DNA of 64,000 nucleotides, from NCBI GenBank assembly GCA_015179025.1, contig WHUX01000052.1:248001-312000 (forward strand). The letters run 5' to 3'. The stretch comes from Terfezia claveryi (Eukaryota > Ascomycota > Pezizomycetes > Pezizales > Pezizaceae). Below, in pieces: positions 35,192 to 46,298 of this stretch. How positions within the stretch are numbered: position 1 is the stretch's first letter; each line of letters opens with the position of its first letter. A program made the translations under genes and the position numbers. Below the pieces are notes generated by a model that was not told the origin of the DNA, searched no databases, and saw only the letters and a list, made by a program, of their open reading frames with translations.

Positions 35192-36579
35192 TGAGGCGAA
35201 GCGCGGTGAATGAGGGTGATAATTATGAAAATAAACTGGGCGTAACAGGCGTTACCCTAAGCTCATAAAAATTTGTACTCCAGAGGTAGTGACTCTGGAT
35301 TTCCCCGGAAGTCGTGATAACATGCCAAGAAAAGGAACAAGACACTTGAATGTATGCCTGTCAGGTGACTCTGTCTCAGCCAACTTTTTGCAAGACCAGT
35401 TCAATATACGGGTTTCTCCATTTTCTAGAACTCCAGGAGGCAAAGCAGATTTTAAATTACAGCTAAGAATAGCCTACAAGAAAAAATCTCCGAATACCGG
35501 TAATATAAATGTCGTTCACATCACTCCCTGAACCTGACGCGTACAAGATTCTTCTACATACACGGGCTCAGGGATTCGCAGAACGTGGCAAAGTCCCGGG
35601 TTTCCCGATCTGCAGGTTAGAAGAAGACTTGGCGTTGGAGAAGTTCTTTTCCTCCTTGAAACTAGCAGAGCAACCAGCCCTGTTTGAATCATTCTCACCA
35701 CACCAGGACTGCCGCAATCTCGAGTGCGCCAGAAAATAATAAGCAAATTCAAGTTGCCTGAGCTCAGGTCTTATAGGTACTCCGTACATACTACCGTACT
35801 ACCTAGGTAGGTTACTCCTGCATGAAATAATCTGGAAATGCAGGAGGGGAAAAGAAGACTGTATCAGAACATCAGAAAAAACTTTATCCTTCCCCCCCTA
35901 GGTACCGTCAGGCAGGGATCACGCACGTCAAGCAGAGAAAACCAGGTCTCAGGTGTCTCGGTGTCTCAGGTTTCTCTCGGATGCAAATGAGTATTGAGGA
36001 GGACCTGGACCCACTGACAGGGAGCTTCCCTTCAATCATGTTTGCTACAATACAGCTAAAAATAGCTGCTCATGGACACCAGAATATTTGTTCGACAGTG
36101 CACATGCAGTTGGGCCTGTGGGGATCATCGAGTTGGCAGAGATCACCATATGAAAATGTCTGATCACCAAGCCGCAACTGGGTCTGAAACACCGAAAAGC
36201 ATTGTGTAAGGGCTCCTAGGTGCTGGGATAGCTGTAGGTTCTCCGTACTTGGAGGAAGCACTGGTAAACAAAAGCCAACCCTTATTGTCGGCCTGAGGGA
36301 GCGGATCTTTTTGCTATTCCGATCCCGGTTCGCTGCTGATCCATGTAAATAATTTGACATAAAAGCAACCTCTGCTTCCTTGTTTCTATGCTCCCAACTT
36401 CTCCTCACTCGCTTGCCACTTTCCTTGTAACTTCAGTCATTACGAAATCAAACTTATTTGAAGCGTTAATAACTCTCGTTCAACCTCAATCTTAATTCCC
36501 TCTTTGGCTGCCAATCTTGACATATCACGAGCTACACACGAGCTACACACGAGCTAAACACGAGCTACAATAATCCAAC
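35192..36579. other. Intergenic region, 1.4 kb
   Basis: No gene recognised. Contains a palindromic TACCTAGGTA at about 35800 and TA-rich runs. At 36527-36570 there is a tandem repeat that is probably in the leader of the next gene. Short open frames at 35289 and 35509 lack coding character. Confidence 0.55.
36527..36570 (+). repeat. 11-bp tandem repeat just upstream of the glucanase start
   Basis: Four copies of CACGAGCTACA (one reads CACGAGCTAAA). Ends about 10 bases before the ATG at 36580, so it is probably transcribed in the 5' leader. Confidence 0.85.
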
Positions 36580-37691
36580 ATGAAATTCCAACTTCTTGCC
36601 AGCTTTGTTCTCCTTGCTTCCAGCTCTTTGGTGGCTGCAGCCCCCCTGGAGGAGCGTGCTGCTCCTCCAGTCCCTTACTTTTCCGGCTTCAACCTCGGCG
36701 CTAATATGGTATGTTCCTCCTGTTGTGTGTTATGTAGCGATTCCTAACAATCATCGATAGCCCGATGGTAGCTGCAAGACCCAGGCCAACTGGGAACAAC
36801 AATTCAGGAAAATTCAGTCATGGTCCACAAACACCAAGGACAGGTTCAACTCCGTCAAGATATTCTCGACCAACGACTGCAACGCTCTTGCCAACGCCGC
36901 TCCTGCGGCTATTGCAACTGGTACAACGATCTGGGCAGGTATCTGGCCTTCAACTCCGGATAAATTCAATGCAGAGAAGGCTGCTCTCGAGGCTCAGCTT
37001 AAGAAGTACCAGAGCACTGGAAACAAGTATGTGGTCCTTGAAGCTCTTATCAGAAGAAAGAGACCCTGATTTATTGGCCACAGATGGTTGATGGGTATCA
37101 ACGTTGGCTCTGAAGCTCTTTACCGCAAGGAAATTGACCCCAAGGTGTTGGCCCAGTACATCTATGATATCAAGGGAATGACCCAGGTTGCCTACAAGGC
37201 TACCCACGTCCCCGTCGGGTCTGCTGATACTTGGACCTCGTGGGTCGATGGACGCAATAAGCCAGTTATTGATGCCTGTGATGTTATCCTTATGAACGCA
37301 TTTCCTGTATGTTTCTGATGCCGCATTTCCCACTTGCAGAGGCTAATTATATTCCCAACAGTATTGGCAAGGCGTAGAAGTTGAAGCTGGGCTCCAGACT
37401 TTCCAGGAGGCCATCAACCGCACCAAGAACGTCATCGGGCCTAACAAGCCATTCGTCGTTGGTGAAACTGGATGGCCAACAGCCGGGCCCAAATACCAGA
37501 AGGCGATTGCATGCAAGTCATGCCTCCAGAAGTACTACACCAACGTTGCGTGCTGGCTTCAGAAGCAAAGCTATGGCTGGTACTGGTTCTCGGGTTTCGA
37601 TGAGCCAAAGAGGGAGACTGAGATTGAGAGGAACTTTGGTGTTGCTTGGTATGGACAGACCCCGAAGATCAACTTCACGTGCCCTAAGTAG
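36580..37691 (+). CDS. Secreted GH17 glucan 1,3-beta-glucosidase / glucanosyltransferase
   Basis: Cell-wall beta-1,3-glucan-active enzyme. Signal peptide MKFQLLASFVLLASSSLVAA is followed by a short EER-containing propeptide, then YFSGFNLGANMPDGSCKTQ. Four exons: 36580-36708, 36761-37026, 37084-37306 and 37362-37691, all GT..AG and in frame, giving about 315 residues. Catalytic residues of the family are visible: acid/base Glu in MGINVGSEALYRKE and nucleophile Glu in FVVGETGWPTAG. Supporting blocks are SVKIFSTNDCNALANAAPA, ACDVILMNAFPYWQG and SYGWYWFSGFDEPKRE. It ends TCPK with no serine-rich tail or GPI signal, so it is probably soluble or loosely wall-bound, like yeast Bgl2 or Scw types. The start is the first ATG, preceded by an 11-bp tandem repeat. 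Confidence 0.93.
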
Positions 37692-38208
37692 GCATGGAAT
37701 TCTATCTAGTGTGGTTAGTCCGTTGGGTGTGGTTTTCTCAAGCTTTGGATGAAAGAATTCGTTGGATTGTGGCGGTTTTGATTTGAATTGCAACTGCATT
37801 GGATTTGATTCCCAGGGAGCATTTTTGGGTACCAGAGCTTAGAACCTGGTAGGGGGCATGCATCATTGGCAAAGATTCGTCTCTGGAGGATTGCTGGCCT
37901 CCACCTGATTAATTTATAGTTTTTATTATGATTAGCACTAGATACACATTAATGCATTAGCTGGCGCATTCAACTTCTGGTAAATATGACTTCCATCGCA
38001 CGCTGCCTGTGTACGTGAAAAGGTGCCCCAAGTATGGTGATCTGGATGGTATGCATAGCACAGTCGAAAAACGTTTTGTTGGGGAGAAGTAACCGTAGTG
38101 TATACCCGATACTGTCACTGAAAGAAGACCATCAACTCTCCGATATCAGAGCTATAAGCAGAGAGTATCAAACAACTCTTTGATATAATAACGTCAGCCC
38201 ACTCAACT
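37692..38208. other. Convergent intergenic region
   Basis: 517 bp between the 3' ends of the glucanase gene and ALG2. Presumed terminators of both; nothing else seen. Confidence 0.55.
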
Positions 38209-39709
38209 TCAGAGAAACCACCAAACCCCCATCGCCACCAACCCCATCACCATCCCTATCAACACCCCAAGCTCACCCACCCCAAACAACGGCTCCCCCA
38301 TATCCTCCTCCAACATCTCCAACATCACCTCCTGTAAGCTCGCCGCCATTTTCTCCTTTGAAAACTCCCTCTCTACCCTCTCCTTTCCCTTTTCCCCCAT
38401 GACCCTAATCTGCGAATCCGACATTTCAAATAGAACTTTCCTCATAATCGCACTCCATTCCTTCACGTCCTGGGGACGTAGCCACCCAGTTTCCCCCTCA
38501 ACCACAGTCTCCAGTGGGCCACCGGAGTTTACGGCCAGCACGGGCGTGCAAGAGAGCATAGCCTCTAGCGGGACTATCCCGAAATGCTCGTTGCTGGGTG
38601 TGTAGAGCAATAATCTTGCTTTACTGAGTAACTCAGCCTTTAGGGTCGCGGGAATGGAGAGAAGGAATATCACGTCGACAGAGTCCGGGAGGGATAAGGC
38701 CGAGATGTAGTTTTTACAGGTAGCATGTTGGAGGCCAAGGCTGTCGCAGAGTTTGGTGAGGTCGAGATGGTACTGGGCATTCTCGGCGTTGCGGGGATCG
38801 TACCCGCCGGCGAGGATGAGGCGGGTGAAAGAGGCGTGGCGGAGGGTGCGGGGGAGGAGGGAGAATGAATGGATTGCTAGGGCGATGTTTTTTTTGCGCT
38901 CGAAGCGGTTAATTGAGAGGAGGAGGTTGGGGGAGGAGAGATGGTTATGGGCTGGGGGTTGGATGGGGAGGGTGGTGGGGGGGGAGGTGCTGACGCAAGG
39001 GTAGACTATGCGGGGGGTGGAGGCGATTCCGGTGAAGGATTGCGCGAAGATGGAGCGAGTGAAGAGGGAGTTGACAAGGAGACAGTGAGATTTGGAGGTG
39101 CTGTAACCTTCGAGAAAGTCGAAGGGGAGCCGGTACAGGTGGGCGAGAGGGTGGTTGCGCGTGGAAAGGAGCTTGTCGGGGAAGTGGCAGTAGAAGAGGA
39201 TTTTCGTGGTGGGGTAGAGGAGGCGCAGGATGGGAATGGACGCGGAGAGCTGGTCGATGAAGATGACGTCGGGAAGGGGCAGGCGCGGGTATAAGGGGTC
39301 TGTGGGGGGAAGGCCGGTGGTTGCAGAGGGATCCGGGGGTGGGTCCGAGGAGAGAGTGAGGGTGAGGTGAATTTGACGGAGGATGGCGCAGAGGATGAAG
39401 AGCCGATGGAAGAGGTGAGGGGGAAAAAGCGTGTTTCCGCGGACGTGGACGGTCAGGGTGCCTGTTTTTTTTGGGGTTTGTTCCTGTCAGTTCTAAGGTC
39501 GGGCAGAACTGGGGGAGGAGGGGGTGTGTACCATCTTTGACTTCATCGAAGCAGTGGCTCTTGTCGCAGTGAGACGTGAAGATGTTGACTCTGTGCCCGA
39601 GCTGCTGCAGCCCGACAGCAGCGTCAACAACAAGCCTCTCTGCACCACCGATGCCCAGGTCGGGGTGGATGAACCAGATGTCGAGGTTCCTCTTCCTTCT
39701 GGGTGCCAT
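38209..39709 (-). CDS. ALG2: Alpha-1,3/1,6-mannosyltransferase Alg2
   Basis: ER-membrane GT4 enzyme adding the second and third mannoses to the dolichol-linked oligosaccharide on the cytosolic face. Starts [20 protein letters not shown] with the donor-loop [13 protein letters not shown] at residue 20. One intron follows ...CFDEVKDG (donor about 39530, acceptor about 39462), and the frame resumes as [20 protein letters not shown]. Then [47 protein letters not shown] and [14 protein letters not shown]. The EX7E-type motif region is [20 protein letters not shown] with NSGGPLETV and GETGWL after it. The C-terminus is a hydrophobic anchor ([18 protein letters not shown]). Strong codon bias toward C-ending codons in exon 2. 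Divergent from ZPR1. Confidence 0.94.
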
Positions 39710-40206
39710 TGCGTGTGTAGTGCGTGTTGTAGTGGTGGTGGTGGTAGTGGTGGTGGTGATGTTTGAGGCCGGAGGGGACAGATCTCGAACGCGGTCAGTT
39801 GGCGCTTACCGCTAGGTACAGGCCAAATCAACAGGCTCAGGGTAACTCCCGCACTGCGACGGTGAGAAGCACTTCAATCAAGCTGGCCGTGACGTCAATC
39901 TGCGTTGATATGGCCAGTCCTAGGAATTGGCGGCAAGCAAAGGAGAGGAGAGAGAGGAGGGGAGGAATACTATAGCAGTGTGTAGATAACCCTCGCAGTA
40001 TTTTATATAGCGAGACAGGGTGTAAAGGGTGTATTCGCTGGTGACGCCAAAGCCCCGCCCAATTTGCCCCGCTATTGTAGCGGCGAGAATTCAATCATAA
40101 AGCAGCGCAATAATATATCGCAGTAACGAGATTCAACTTTTTCTTGATTTATATTTTTTATCTCATACACACACAACAAATATACACAGTTTCCACACAA
40201 GCAAAT
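39710..40206. promoter_or_regulatory. Bidirectional promoter region, ALG2/ZPR1
   Basis: 497 bp between two divergent starts. Has GTGACGTCA-like sequence at about 39889 (a CRE/ATF-type octamer TGACGTCA) and TATA-like TATTTTATATAG at about 39999. Function of these sites is inference. Confidence 0.5.
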
Positions 40207-41911
40207 ATGACAACAGAAAACACCGCTGCGAAATCACCGGATATGTTCCAGCCCATCGGGCAGGCCGTCGAGACAATCGATACCGTCCCGGAGGGCGCCG
40301 GCGCAGAGATTGAATCAGAGCCTCAGGTCGTGGATAACATCGACTCGCTATGCATGAACTGCGAGGAGCAGGGCGTTACTAGGCTATTCCTTACACGGAT
40401 CCCGTTTTTTAAGGAGGTTGTGTTGATGAGCTTTGAGTGCCCCCACTGTGGGTATCGGAATTCGGAGATTCAGTCGGTGAGTGCACCCCTCCTCCTTCCC
40501 ACCGGTCTTTGGGTGCTAACCGTCCATCTACCTTTCTACCAGGCGGGGCAAATCCAAGAACGTGGCTGCCAATACGTCTTTAAAGTCACAAACAAATCAG
40601 ACCTCAACCGGCAACTCGTCAAATCCGAGACCTGCACATCCTCCTTCCCCGAACTCTCCCTCGAAATTCCAGCCCAGCGAGGGCACCTCACAACCATCGA
40701 AGGCCTACTCACAAACGTCCTCGAGGACCTCTCCTCAGACCAGCCAGTCCGGCAACATACCGATCCCGAAAACTACCAGAAACTCGAAGCATTCTGCGAC
40801 CGCATCCGCAATACCCTCACCGGGGGCGAGGGGGTCTTCCCATTCCATCTCAAACTCGACGATCCAGCGGGGAATAGCTGGGTGGAGCCGCAGCCGGGGG
40901 ATCCAAGGGGGAAGTGGGTCAGGACGGATTATGTTAGGACGAGGGAGCAGAATGAGGCGCTGGCGTTGACGGATACGGGTGATAATGGGGTGGAGAGAAC
41001 CCCGGCAGAAGGGGGGGGGAGAGAGCAGGGGGAGAACGATTTTAGGCATACAGAGGTGCATACGTTCCCGGCTACGTGCCCCAGCTGTGTTAGGCCGTGT
41101 AATACGTATATGAAGTTTGTGGATATTCCGCATTTCAAGGAGGTGGTGATTATGAGTACTGTCTGCGATGATTGTGGATGTATATAACCCCCTCCCTCCT
41201 CTTCCCCTCCCCTGCCCTCCCTTCCCCTCCCTTCCCCTCCCTTCCCCTCACCTCAACTTCTCCAATATTGCCCACGACCCAGCCTAACAACCCCATTCAT
41301 TAGACAAGAGCAACGAAGTCAAAACCGGCGGTGCCGTCCCTGAAAAAGGTATCCGCATCACCCTACAAGTGCAAGACGAAGAAGACCTCGCGCGCGATAT
41401 CCTCAAGTCCGAAACCTGCGCCCTCACCTGTCCGGAACTCAACCTCGACCTCACCCCTGGTACTCTCGGCGGCCGCTTCACCACCCTCGAAGGCCTCCTC
41501 TCCCAAGTCCACGACGACCTCCACTCCCGCATATTCACCTCCCCAAGCACCACCTCCACGCACGAAATCGACCTTGCCTCAGACTCACTAGACGCGGAGA
41601 GCAGGAAGAGGTGGAAGAAGTTTTTTGAGGGCCTGAGCGAGGCGAAGGAGGGGAAGAGGAAGTTTACTCTCATTATGGAAGATCCAATGGGCGCGAGTTA
41701 TTTACAGAATTTGTATGCGCCGGATCCGGACCCCGGGATGACCGTGGAGGAGTATGAGAGGACGGAGGAGCAAGAGGAGGAGCTGGGGTTGAGGGATATG
41801 AAGACGGAGGGGTATGAGGTGAAGAGGGATGAGGGGGATAAGTTACTGGAGGCGGTTAAAGAAGGGGAAAGGAAGGTGGGGCAGGAGGCGAAGGAAGTGA
41901 CAACTGCGTAG
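40207..41911 (+). CDS. ZPR1: Zinc finger protein Zpr1
   Basis: Conserved zinc-finger protein that acts as a folding chaperone of translation elongation factor eEF1A and shuttles between cytoplasm and nucleus. It has two copies of the ZPR1 module, each a C4 zinc finger plus an alpha/beta domain. The first finger is SLCMNCEEQGVTRLFLTRIP...FECPHCGYRNSE; the second is TCPSCVRPCNTYMKFVDIPH...VCDDCGYKSNEVK. Exons 40207-40476, 40543-41179 and 41304-41911; the second finger's last knuckle is split by intron 2 (CG/YKSNEV). Both modules have the paired signature SETC: LVKSETCTSSFPELSLEIP and ILKSETCALTCPELNLDL. Low-complexity Pro/Arg-free acidic tail. Intron 2 is a CCCCTCCCTT microsatellite over much of its length (41200-41250). 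Confidence 0.96.
41200..41252 (+). repeat. CCCTTCCCCTC microsatellite in ZPR1 intron 2
   Basis: Polypyrimidine tandem CTTCCCCTCC units lying in the intron upstream of the acceptor. Confidence 0.85.
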
Positions 41912-42338
41912 GGACTTGCGGTGTTGGGTAGGATGTAGCTGGGGGTTCTCTAACTATGATGGTGGATAAGAGAGGACATGATACACACAAAAATGTATTG
42001 CAAGGGAGGTCGAGTCTATGGAATTATTATCAAAGCCAGGTGTTTACGGGGGATGGGCATTATTCAAAACCTTAGAACTTATTTGTAGATTATTTTTTTC
42101 TTTTCTTTTCTTTTCCTTTTAAATCTTGGGGTGGGCTGGTTTAGGTGTTTTTCTGCATTAAAAAAAAGCAACTGACTTCTATTTTATTAGCGGCTTGAGG
42201 GAGCGCTTAGTGAAATGCATGTATCTCTCTATAACTCCACTAAAACAGAAATATTTCACTTGTAGCAAATTACCCTGAAATGATTCTTCACAGGGCATTC
42301 ATAACAAACCCCTTCCTCACTCCCTCCAAATCTCACTC

Positions 42339-44126
42339 TCACTTTTTACCCCCTTTTCGCTTCTTCTTCCCCTTTACAGATCCATATAACATTGCAACCA
42401 CATCACTGTCTGCATCGAAATCCTCATCGGCGGCTATTATCTCTGCACTTGCTACTGCTGGTGGTGGTGGTTGTAGTTGTGATTCTGGTAATGGTGCTGT
42501 TAATGATGCTGGTAGTGATGACGACAGTGTTGCTTGTGTTTTCCGTCGCGGGAGGGAGGAATACATGGATATCGGGGTTTGTGGGCGGGAGGATGCCGGC
42601 GAGGAGATAACAGTCCGCGGCCTAGGAGTAACACTAATAGAACGGCGCCCAGGAGGTGGAGATGGCTCTGACTGTGCCTGTCGCTCCTCCTCCTGCTCGC
42701 CAAAAAAACTCTCCAGATCCGCCCCCTCTCCTTCAGTGAGAGTAACATGTTCCAGATTTAATGTCTGCATGGTATAGCTCCCCGAGACAGACCCCAACTC
42801 CATGCCTAACGGCGAAGCAGCTATCCCGCTCCTAGCCCCTACCCTCCTAGTATTACTATCCCTACTACTACTACTTACCAAACCCCCCTCTCCCTCAAGC
42901 CTGCCCCCACCACCTACCTCCCTCACCAGCCCCAACCTCTCCTTCCTAAACGCATCCAACTGACTCGCATACCCTTCTTTCTTCCGCTCCAGCGCCACGC
43001 GGCGATCAACCGCGTATGTTGAGAACTTTAGGTCCTCGGCGAGCTGTAGGGATTTGAGGTGAGAGCACTCGAGGGCGGATTCCTCAGAAGATATGAGTGC
43101 AGAAAGAGTGGTTAATTGTGTATGGATTGATTCTGATATGGTGCTGTTAGTTTTCGGAGATATGTAGGGAGGGATTTTTTGGGGGGGATTCGTTACGGGC
43201 GAGATCGTTGGCTTGGGAGAGGGCGATGGGGAGAGTGGAGAGTTGACTGAGAAAGGTAGTTAGGGAGGCGGCGGTGGTGGTGTGTGATTCGACCTGGAGG
43301 AGGAGGTTGGTAAGTTAGTGTATGACTATGACTACGATGATGGTGGAACGGAGGAGGAGCCGGAAGAGGAGGAGGCGGTGAGCTTACCAGCTCATCAACC
43401 CTCTGCAATAGCTTAAGAGCCTCGGCCGCCTTTTCTTCATTTTCCTTCGCCGTCTGCTCAACTTGCCTCCGGGGTAATCTGGGGAAATGCAGCCTGACGT
43501 CAGCCCACATCCATCACCCTTCCCATAAGTCGGCTTTAAGGAAATCGAAAGGAAAGGAACGCATCAACCCACTGATCAAGAAACCGCTTCGTCAGAGGCA
43601 ATTCCTCAAGTCTATTACATAAAACAATATAATAACAATGGCGTGATATATATTAGCTCTTTCTCGATCTACTGCATCGGCGTATGTGGTGAGATATATT
43701 ATGCTCGGTTACATGTACATATGCAGTGCGGGATGCGCAGTGCGTATGAGGTAAATTTTGTTTGGAGGGAACGTGGAGAGAGGGAACGTGGAGAGGGAGC
43801 GTGGGGATATGGGTTGATGGGGTAGGGTAGGTAAAGGGTAGGGTATACTGACAGATCTCTGTGTTGGTACCAATTAGTGAGGACCTTTGACGTGTATGGA
43901 TATGATGGGGAGAAGGGGGGAGAGAGAGAGAGGGAGAGAGGGGGGGGGGAAGTTGGATGAGGGTAAGGGAGGCATATAGATATATAATATATATATATAC
44001 TTACTTCCTCCGAATGTTACTGCAGTCTTCAGGCCCATTATTGACATTGCCACCTCCATTACCAATCCCACCACTATTACCACCGAATCGCTGAACAAAG
44101 CCCGTCAACTCACGGAGTTTATCCAT
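42339..44126 (-). CDS. Coiled-coil protein of unknown function
   Basis: I do not recognise the family. Four exons can be joined in frame: 44126-44005 (MDKLRELTGFVQRFGGNSGG), 43478-43388 (LPRRQVEQTAKENEEKAAEA), 43293-43197 (VESHTTTAASLTTFLSQLST) and 43132-42339. For the last junction the acceptor is the AG at 43134-43133, which gives ...NDLA/QSIHTQLTTLS; the nearer AG would break the frame. About 367 residues. Residues 40-190 are heptad-like coiled coil. The centre and C-terminal half are Ser/Pro-rich and disordered, with LESFFGEQEEE and a basic end KGKKKRKGGKK. The N-terminus is Gly/Asn-rich. The first intron (43479-44004, 526 bp) is long for this window and contains a GA-rich microsatellite. 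It shares a 205-bp upstream region with TRM12. An adaptor or organelle-tethering role is possible but unsupported. Confidence 0.6.
43907..43952. repeat. Purine-rich GA microsatellite
   Basis: GGGGAGAGAGAGAGAGGGAG-type run, within the first intron of the coiled-coil gene. A short TATATATATATA run follows at about 43980-44000. Confidence 0.8.
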
Positions 44127-44237
44127 TGCTGCGGCGGCTTTATTGACTCTGAGGTTTGCACCAGTATCAAAACAAACCCTCGGCCTCGAGCTTGGGCTTT
44201 CCGCCTTGTCTCCTCACTCTTCACCAATTTCTTCCAG

Positions 44238-44306
44238 GCTTCCTTCCTTCCAGGCTTCCTTCCTTCCTTCCAGGCTTCCTTCCTTCCTTCCTTCCTTCCT
44301 TCTTTT
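44238..44306 (+). repeat. CTTC tetranucleotide microsatellite in the TRM12 leader
   Basis: CTTCCTTCCTTCC runs interrupted by CAGGCTTCC. Lies 30-95 bases before the TRM12 start. It keeps an open frame, so the frame extends upstream of the true ATG. Confidence 0.85.
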
Positions 44307-44331
44307 CTTACTTTGTTCCTTTTCAAATAGA

Positions 44332-46020
44332 ATGTCCGCCCTAGACCCTTCCCATACACAGACCCTCGCCCTCCTTACCCCCCGCCGTCTTGTCAAGGCC
44401 GTCAAAACCCTCCTCGAAAGCCGGGGGCTATGGGGGAAGCAGATCGAGGCAATGACGAAGCCAGTGGACGTTGGCGGGTCCGGGCTGGGCGTGGGCGAGG
44501 AGATGTATCTAGTGTATAGCAGCCTATCCCGGGATGGTGACGAGGGAGAGGAGTATTGTGCCGAGGAGAATGGAAATGAGGCGGGGGGTAGTAGTGAGGG
44601 CGGGGAGGCGAAGGTGGTTGCGGATGAGAGACTTGGTTCTGACCTTGCGGTGCTTGTTAAAGAGGGTCACGTGCAGGCTGAATGGGTGCGGAATGAGATT
44701 GCCACTGCAACACCGACGACTGCAACGGCGTCAACGGCGACGATACGCCTGAGGCAGGAGGTGAGGAGGTTTCTAGTAGACCATCCACCCCCGCCTCCAT
44801 CTCCATCCCCAGTGGGTGTGGATGTGGATGTGGATGTGAGCGGGGCTACTGATACTGACGTTGACAGCGCGAGGGAATTCCTGATCTCTACTTTGCCGAA
44901 ACGATGGTCCTACTACCCCCCCTTGGTCCTTCTCCTTCCTACAGCATTCACCTCACCGCAGTGGGAGGCATATCTTGCGTCGCTTTCAGATGACCAGCGG
45001 ACGGAATTCTACACTACGTTTACGACTGCCATCCATCCTAAAGCTACGCACCTCGCAATCAACGCTCCCATACCCCCCACTACCACCGCCGCCCTCAATG
45101 CCCTCACCTCCTCCTTCAACACCACCACCATAACCCCCACCCCTCCCAACACCCCACCAACCCGGGGCAGCAATAGCAACACCCTCCGCTCCCCTACGAA
45201 CCTCACCCCACTCCTAGGCCTCTTCGGGCCCCTGCCCCCTGCCCTCCCCACCCCCACCACCCTCCCCTTTACCCTCTTCACCACCACATCCCAACTCTCC
45301 ATCCACCAAACCTGGGCCCCTCTCCACACCATGTTCTCCCGGGGCAATATCAGCGAGAAATCCCGGATCCTGACCCCAACCTTCCCTGGAGCCCGCGCAA
45401 TCTTAAACTCACTCACCCTCGACCTCTATGCTGGGATTGGGTATTTCACGTTCTGCTACCTCCGTGCGGGGGCAGGAGTAGTGCTGTGCTGGGAACTGAA
45501 TCCGTGGAGTGTGGAAGGCTTGGTGAGGGGGATGCAGAGAAACGGGTTCGGTGGGGTAATGGTCGTGGGGGAACAGGAGGAGACGCCCACAGTAGAGCTG
45601 GGTGAGGAGGGGGGCCCGAGGGTGCTGGTGTTCAATGAGGATAACAAACATGCGGGTCGAAGGTTATTGGAGCTCCGGGGGAAGGGGAAGGGGAAAGGCC
45701 TCCCTGTGAAGCATGTAAATCTTGGCCTACTACCAACGAGTGAAGGTGGGTATAGGGTTGCCGTAGAGGCGATCCTAATTGGGGATGGGAACGCATTGGA
45801 GGGGAAGACAGTGGGGTGGGCGCATGTACATGAGAATGTGGCTGTAGGAGAGGAGGAGGAGAAGGGCCAGGAAGTGAAGAGGGAGTTTGGAAGGTTGGTG
45901 AGGGAGGTTGGCGGGGAAAGGTGGGGGGTGGAGTTGGACGGAGAAAATGGGGGATTTAGAGTCAAGACTTATGCGCCGGGGGTGGTGCATGTGGTCTATG
46001 ATGTTAAAATATGGAGATAA
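44332..46020 (+). CDS. TRM12: tRNA wybutosine-synthesising protein 2 (Trm12/TYW2)
   Basis: Transfers the aminocarboxypropyl group of SAM to the tricyclic base at G37 of tRNA-Phe, the second dedicated step of wybutosine formation after Tyw1. 562 residues in one exon. Core motifs: WSYYPPLVLLLPTAFTSPQW, MFSRGNISEKSRIL (Tyw2 N-domain end), LDLYAGIGYFTFCYLRAGAG (SAM-binding motif I), CWELNPWSVEGLVRGMQRNG, EDNKHAGRRLLEL, VKHVNLGLLPTSEGGYRVAV and WAHVHENVAVGEEE. The start at 44332 gives MSALDPSHTQTLALLT. The frame is open further upstream only because of the CTTC repeat. A Thr/Pro-rich insert (45060-45190) and a Ser/Gly acidic stretch near residue 80 are extra relative to yeast. Confidence 0.92.
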   Translation: MSALDPSHTQTLALLTPRRLVKAVKTLLESRGLWGKQIEAMTKPVDVGGSGLGVGEEMYLVYSSLSRDGDEGEEYCAEENGNEAGGSSEGGEAKVVADERLGSDLAVLVKEGHVQAEWVRNEIATATPTTATASTATIRLRQEVRRFLVDHPPPPPSPSPVGVDVDVDVSGATDTDVDSAREFLISTLPKRWSYYPPLVLLLPTAFTSPQWEAYLASLSDDQRTEFYTTFTTAIHPKATHLAINAPIPPTTTAALNALTSSFNTTTITPTPPNTPPTRGSNSNTLRSPTNLTPLLGLFGPLPPALPTPTTLPFTLFTTTSQLSIHQTWAPLHTMFSRGNISEKSRILTPTFPGARAILNSLTLDLYAGIGYFTFCYLRAGAGVVLCWELNPWSVEGLVRGMQRNGFGGVMVVGEQEETPTVELGEEGGPRVLVFNEDNKHAGRRLLELRGKGKGKGLPVKHVNLGLLPTSEGGYRVAVEAILIGDGNALEGKTVGWAHVHENVAVGEEEEKGQEVKREFGRLVREVGGERWGVELDGENGGFRVKTYAPGVVHVVYDVKIWR

Positions 46021-46245
46021 GATGTGGTGAGAGGGGGATTATGGGTCTGATTGACTGAAGTGAGTTAACTATACATATATAAATCTCAACTATATGCTAT
46101 TTCCTTTCTTTCCTCTTTTCTCGCCCTTCTCTTCTATCTATGGATCTGGTGCATGGGGATCGTATCGACAGCAACAAAAGATACAATAATGACAAGAAAT
46201 AAAGTAACATCACTGCATCATTCATTAATAAGGCATATATCATGT

Positions 46246-46273
46246 TGCAAAAAAAAAAAAAAAAAAAAAAAAA
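46246..46273. repeat. Homopolymer A tract
   Basis: Run of about 26 A just downstream of the EF-hand gene stop on its 3' side. Confidence 0.9.
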
Positions 46274-46298
46274 TTGTACAATAAACCAACAATTACAA

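Noticed and set aside
44143..44331. An N-terminal extension of TRM12 upstream of 44332
   Set aside because: The open frame is made by the CTTC repeat and codes for low-complexity Phe/Leu/Pro/Ser; the ATG at 44332 gives the family-like start.
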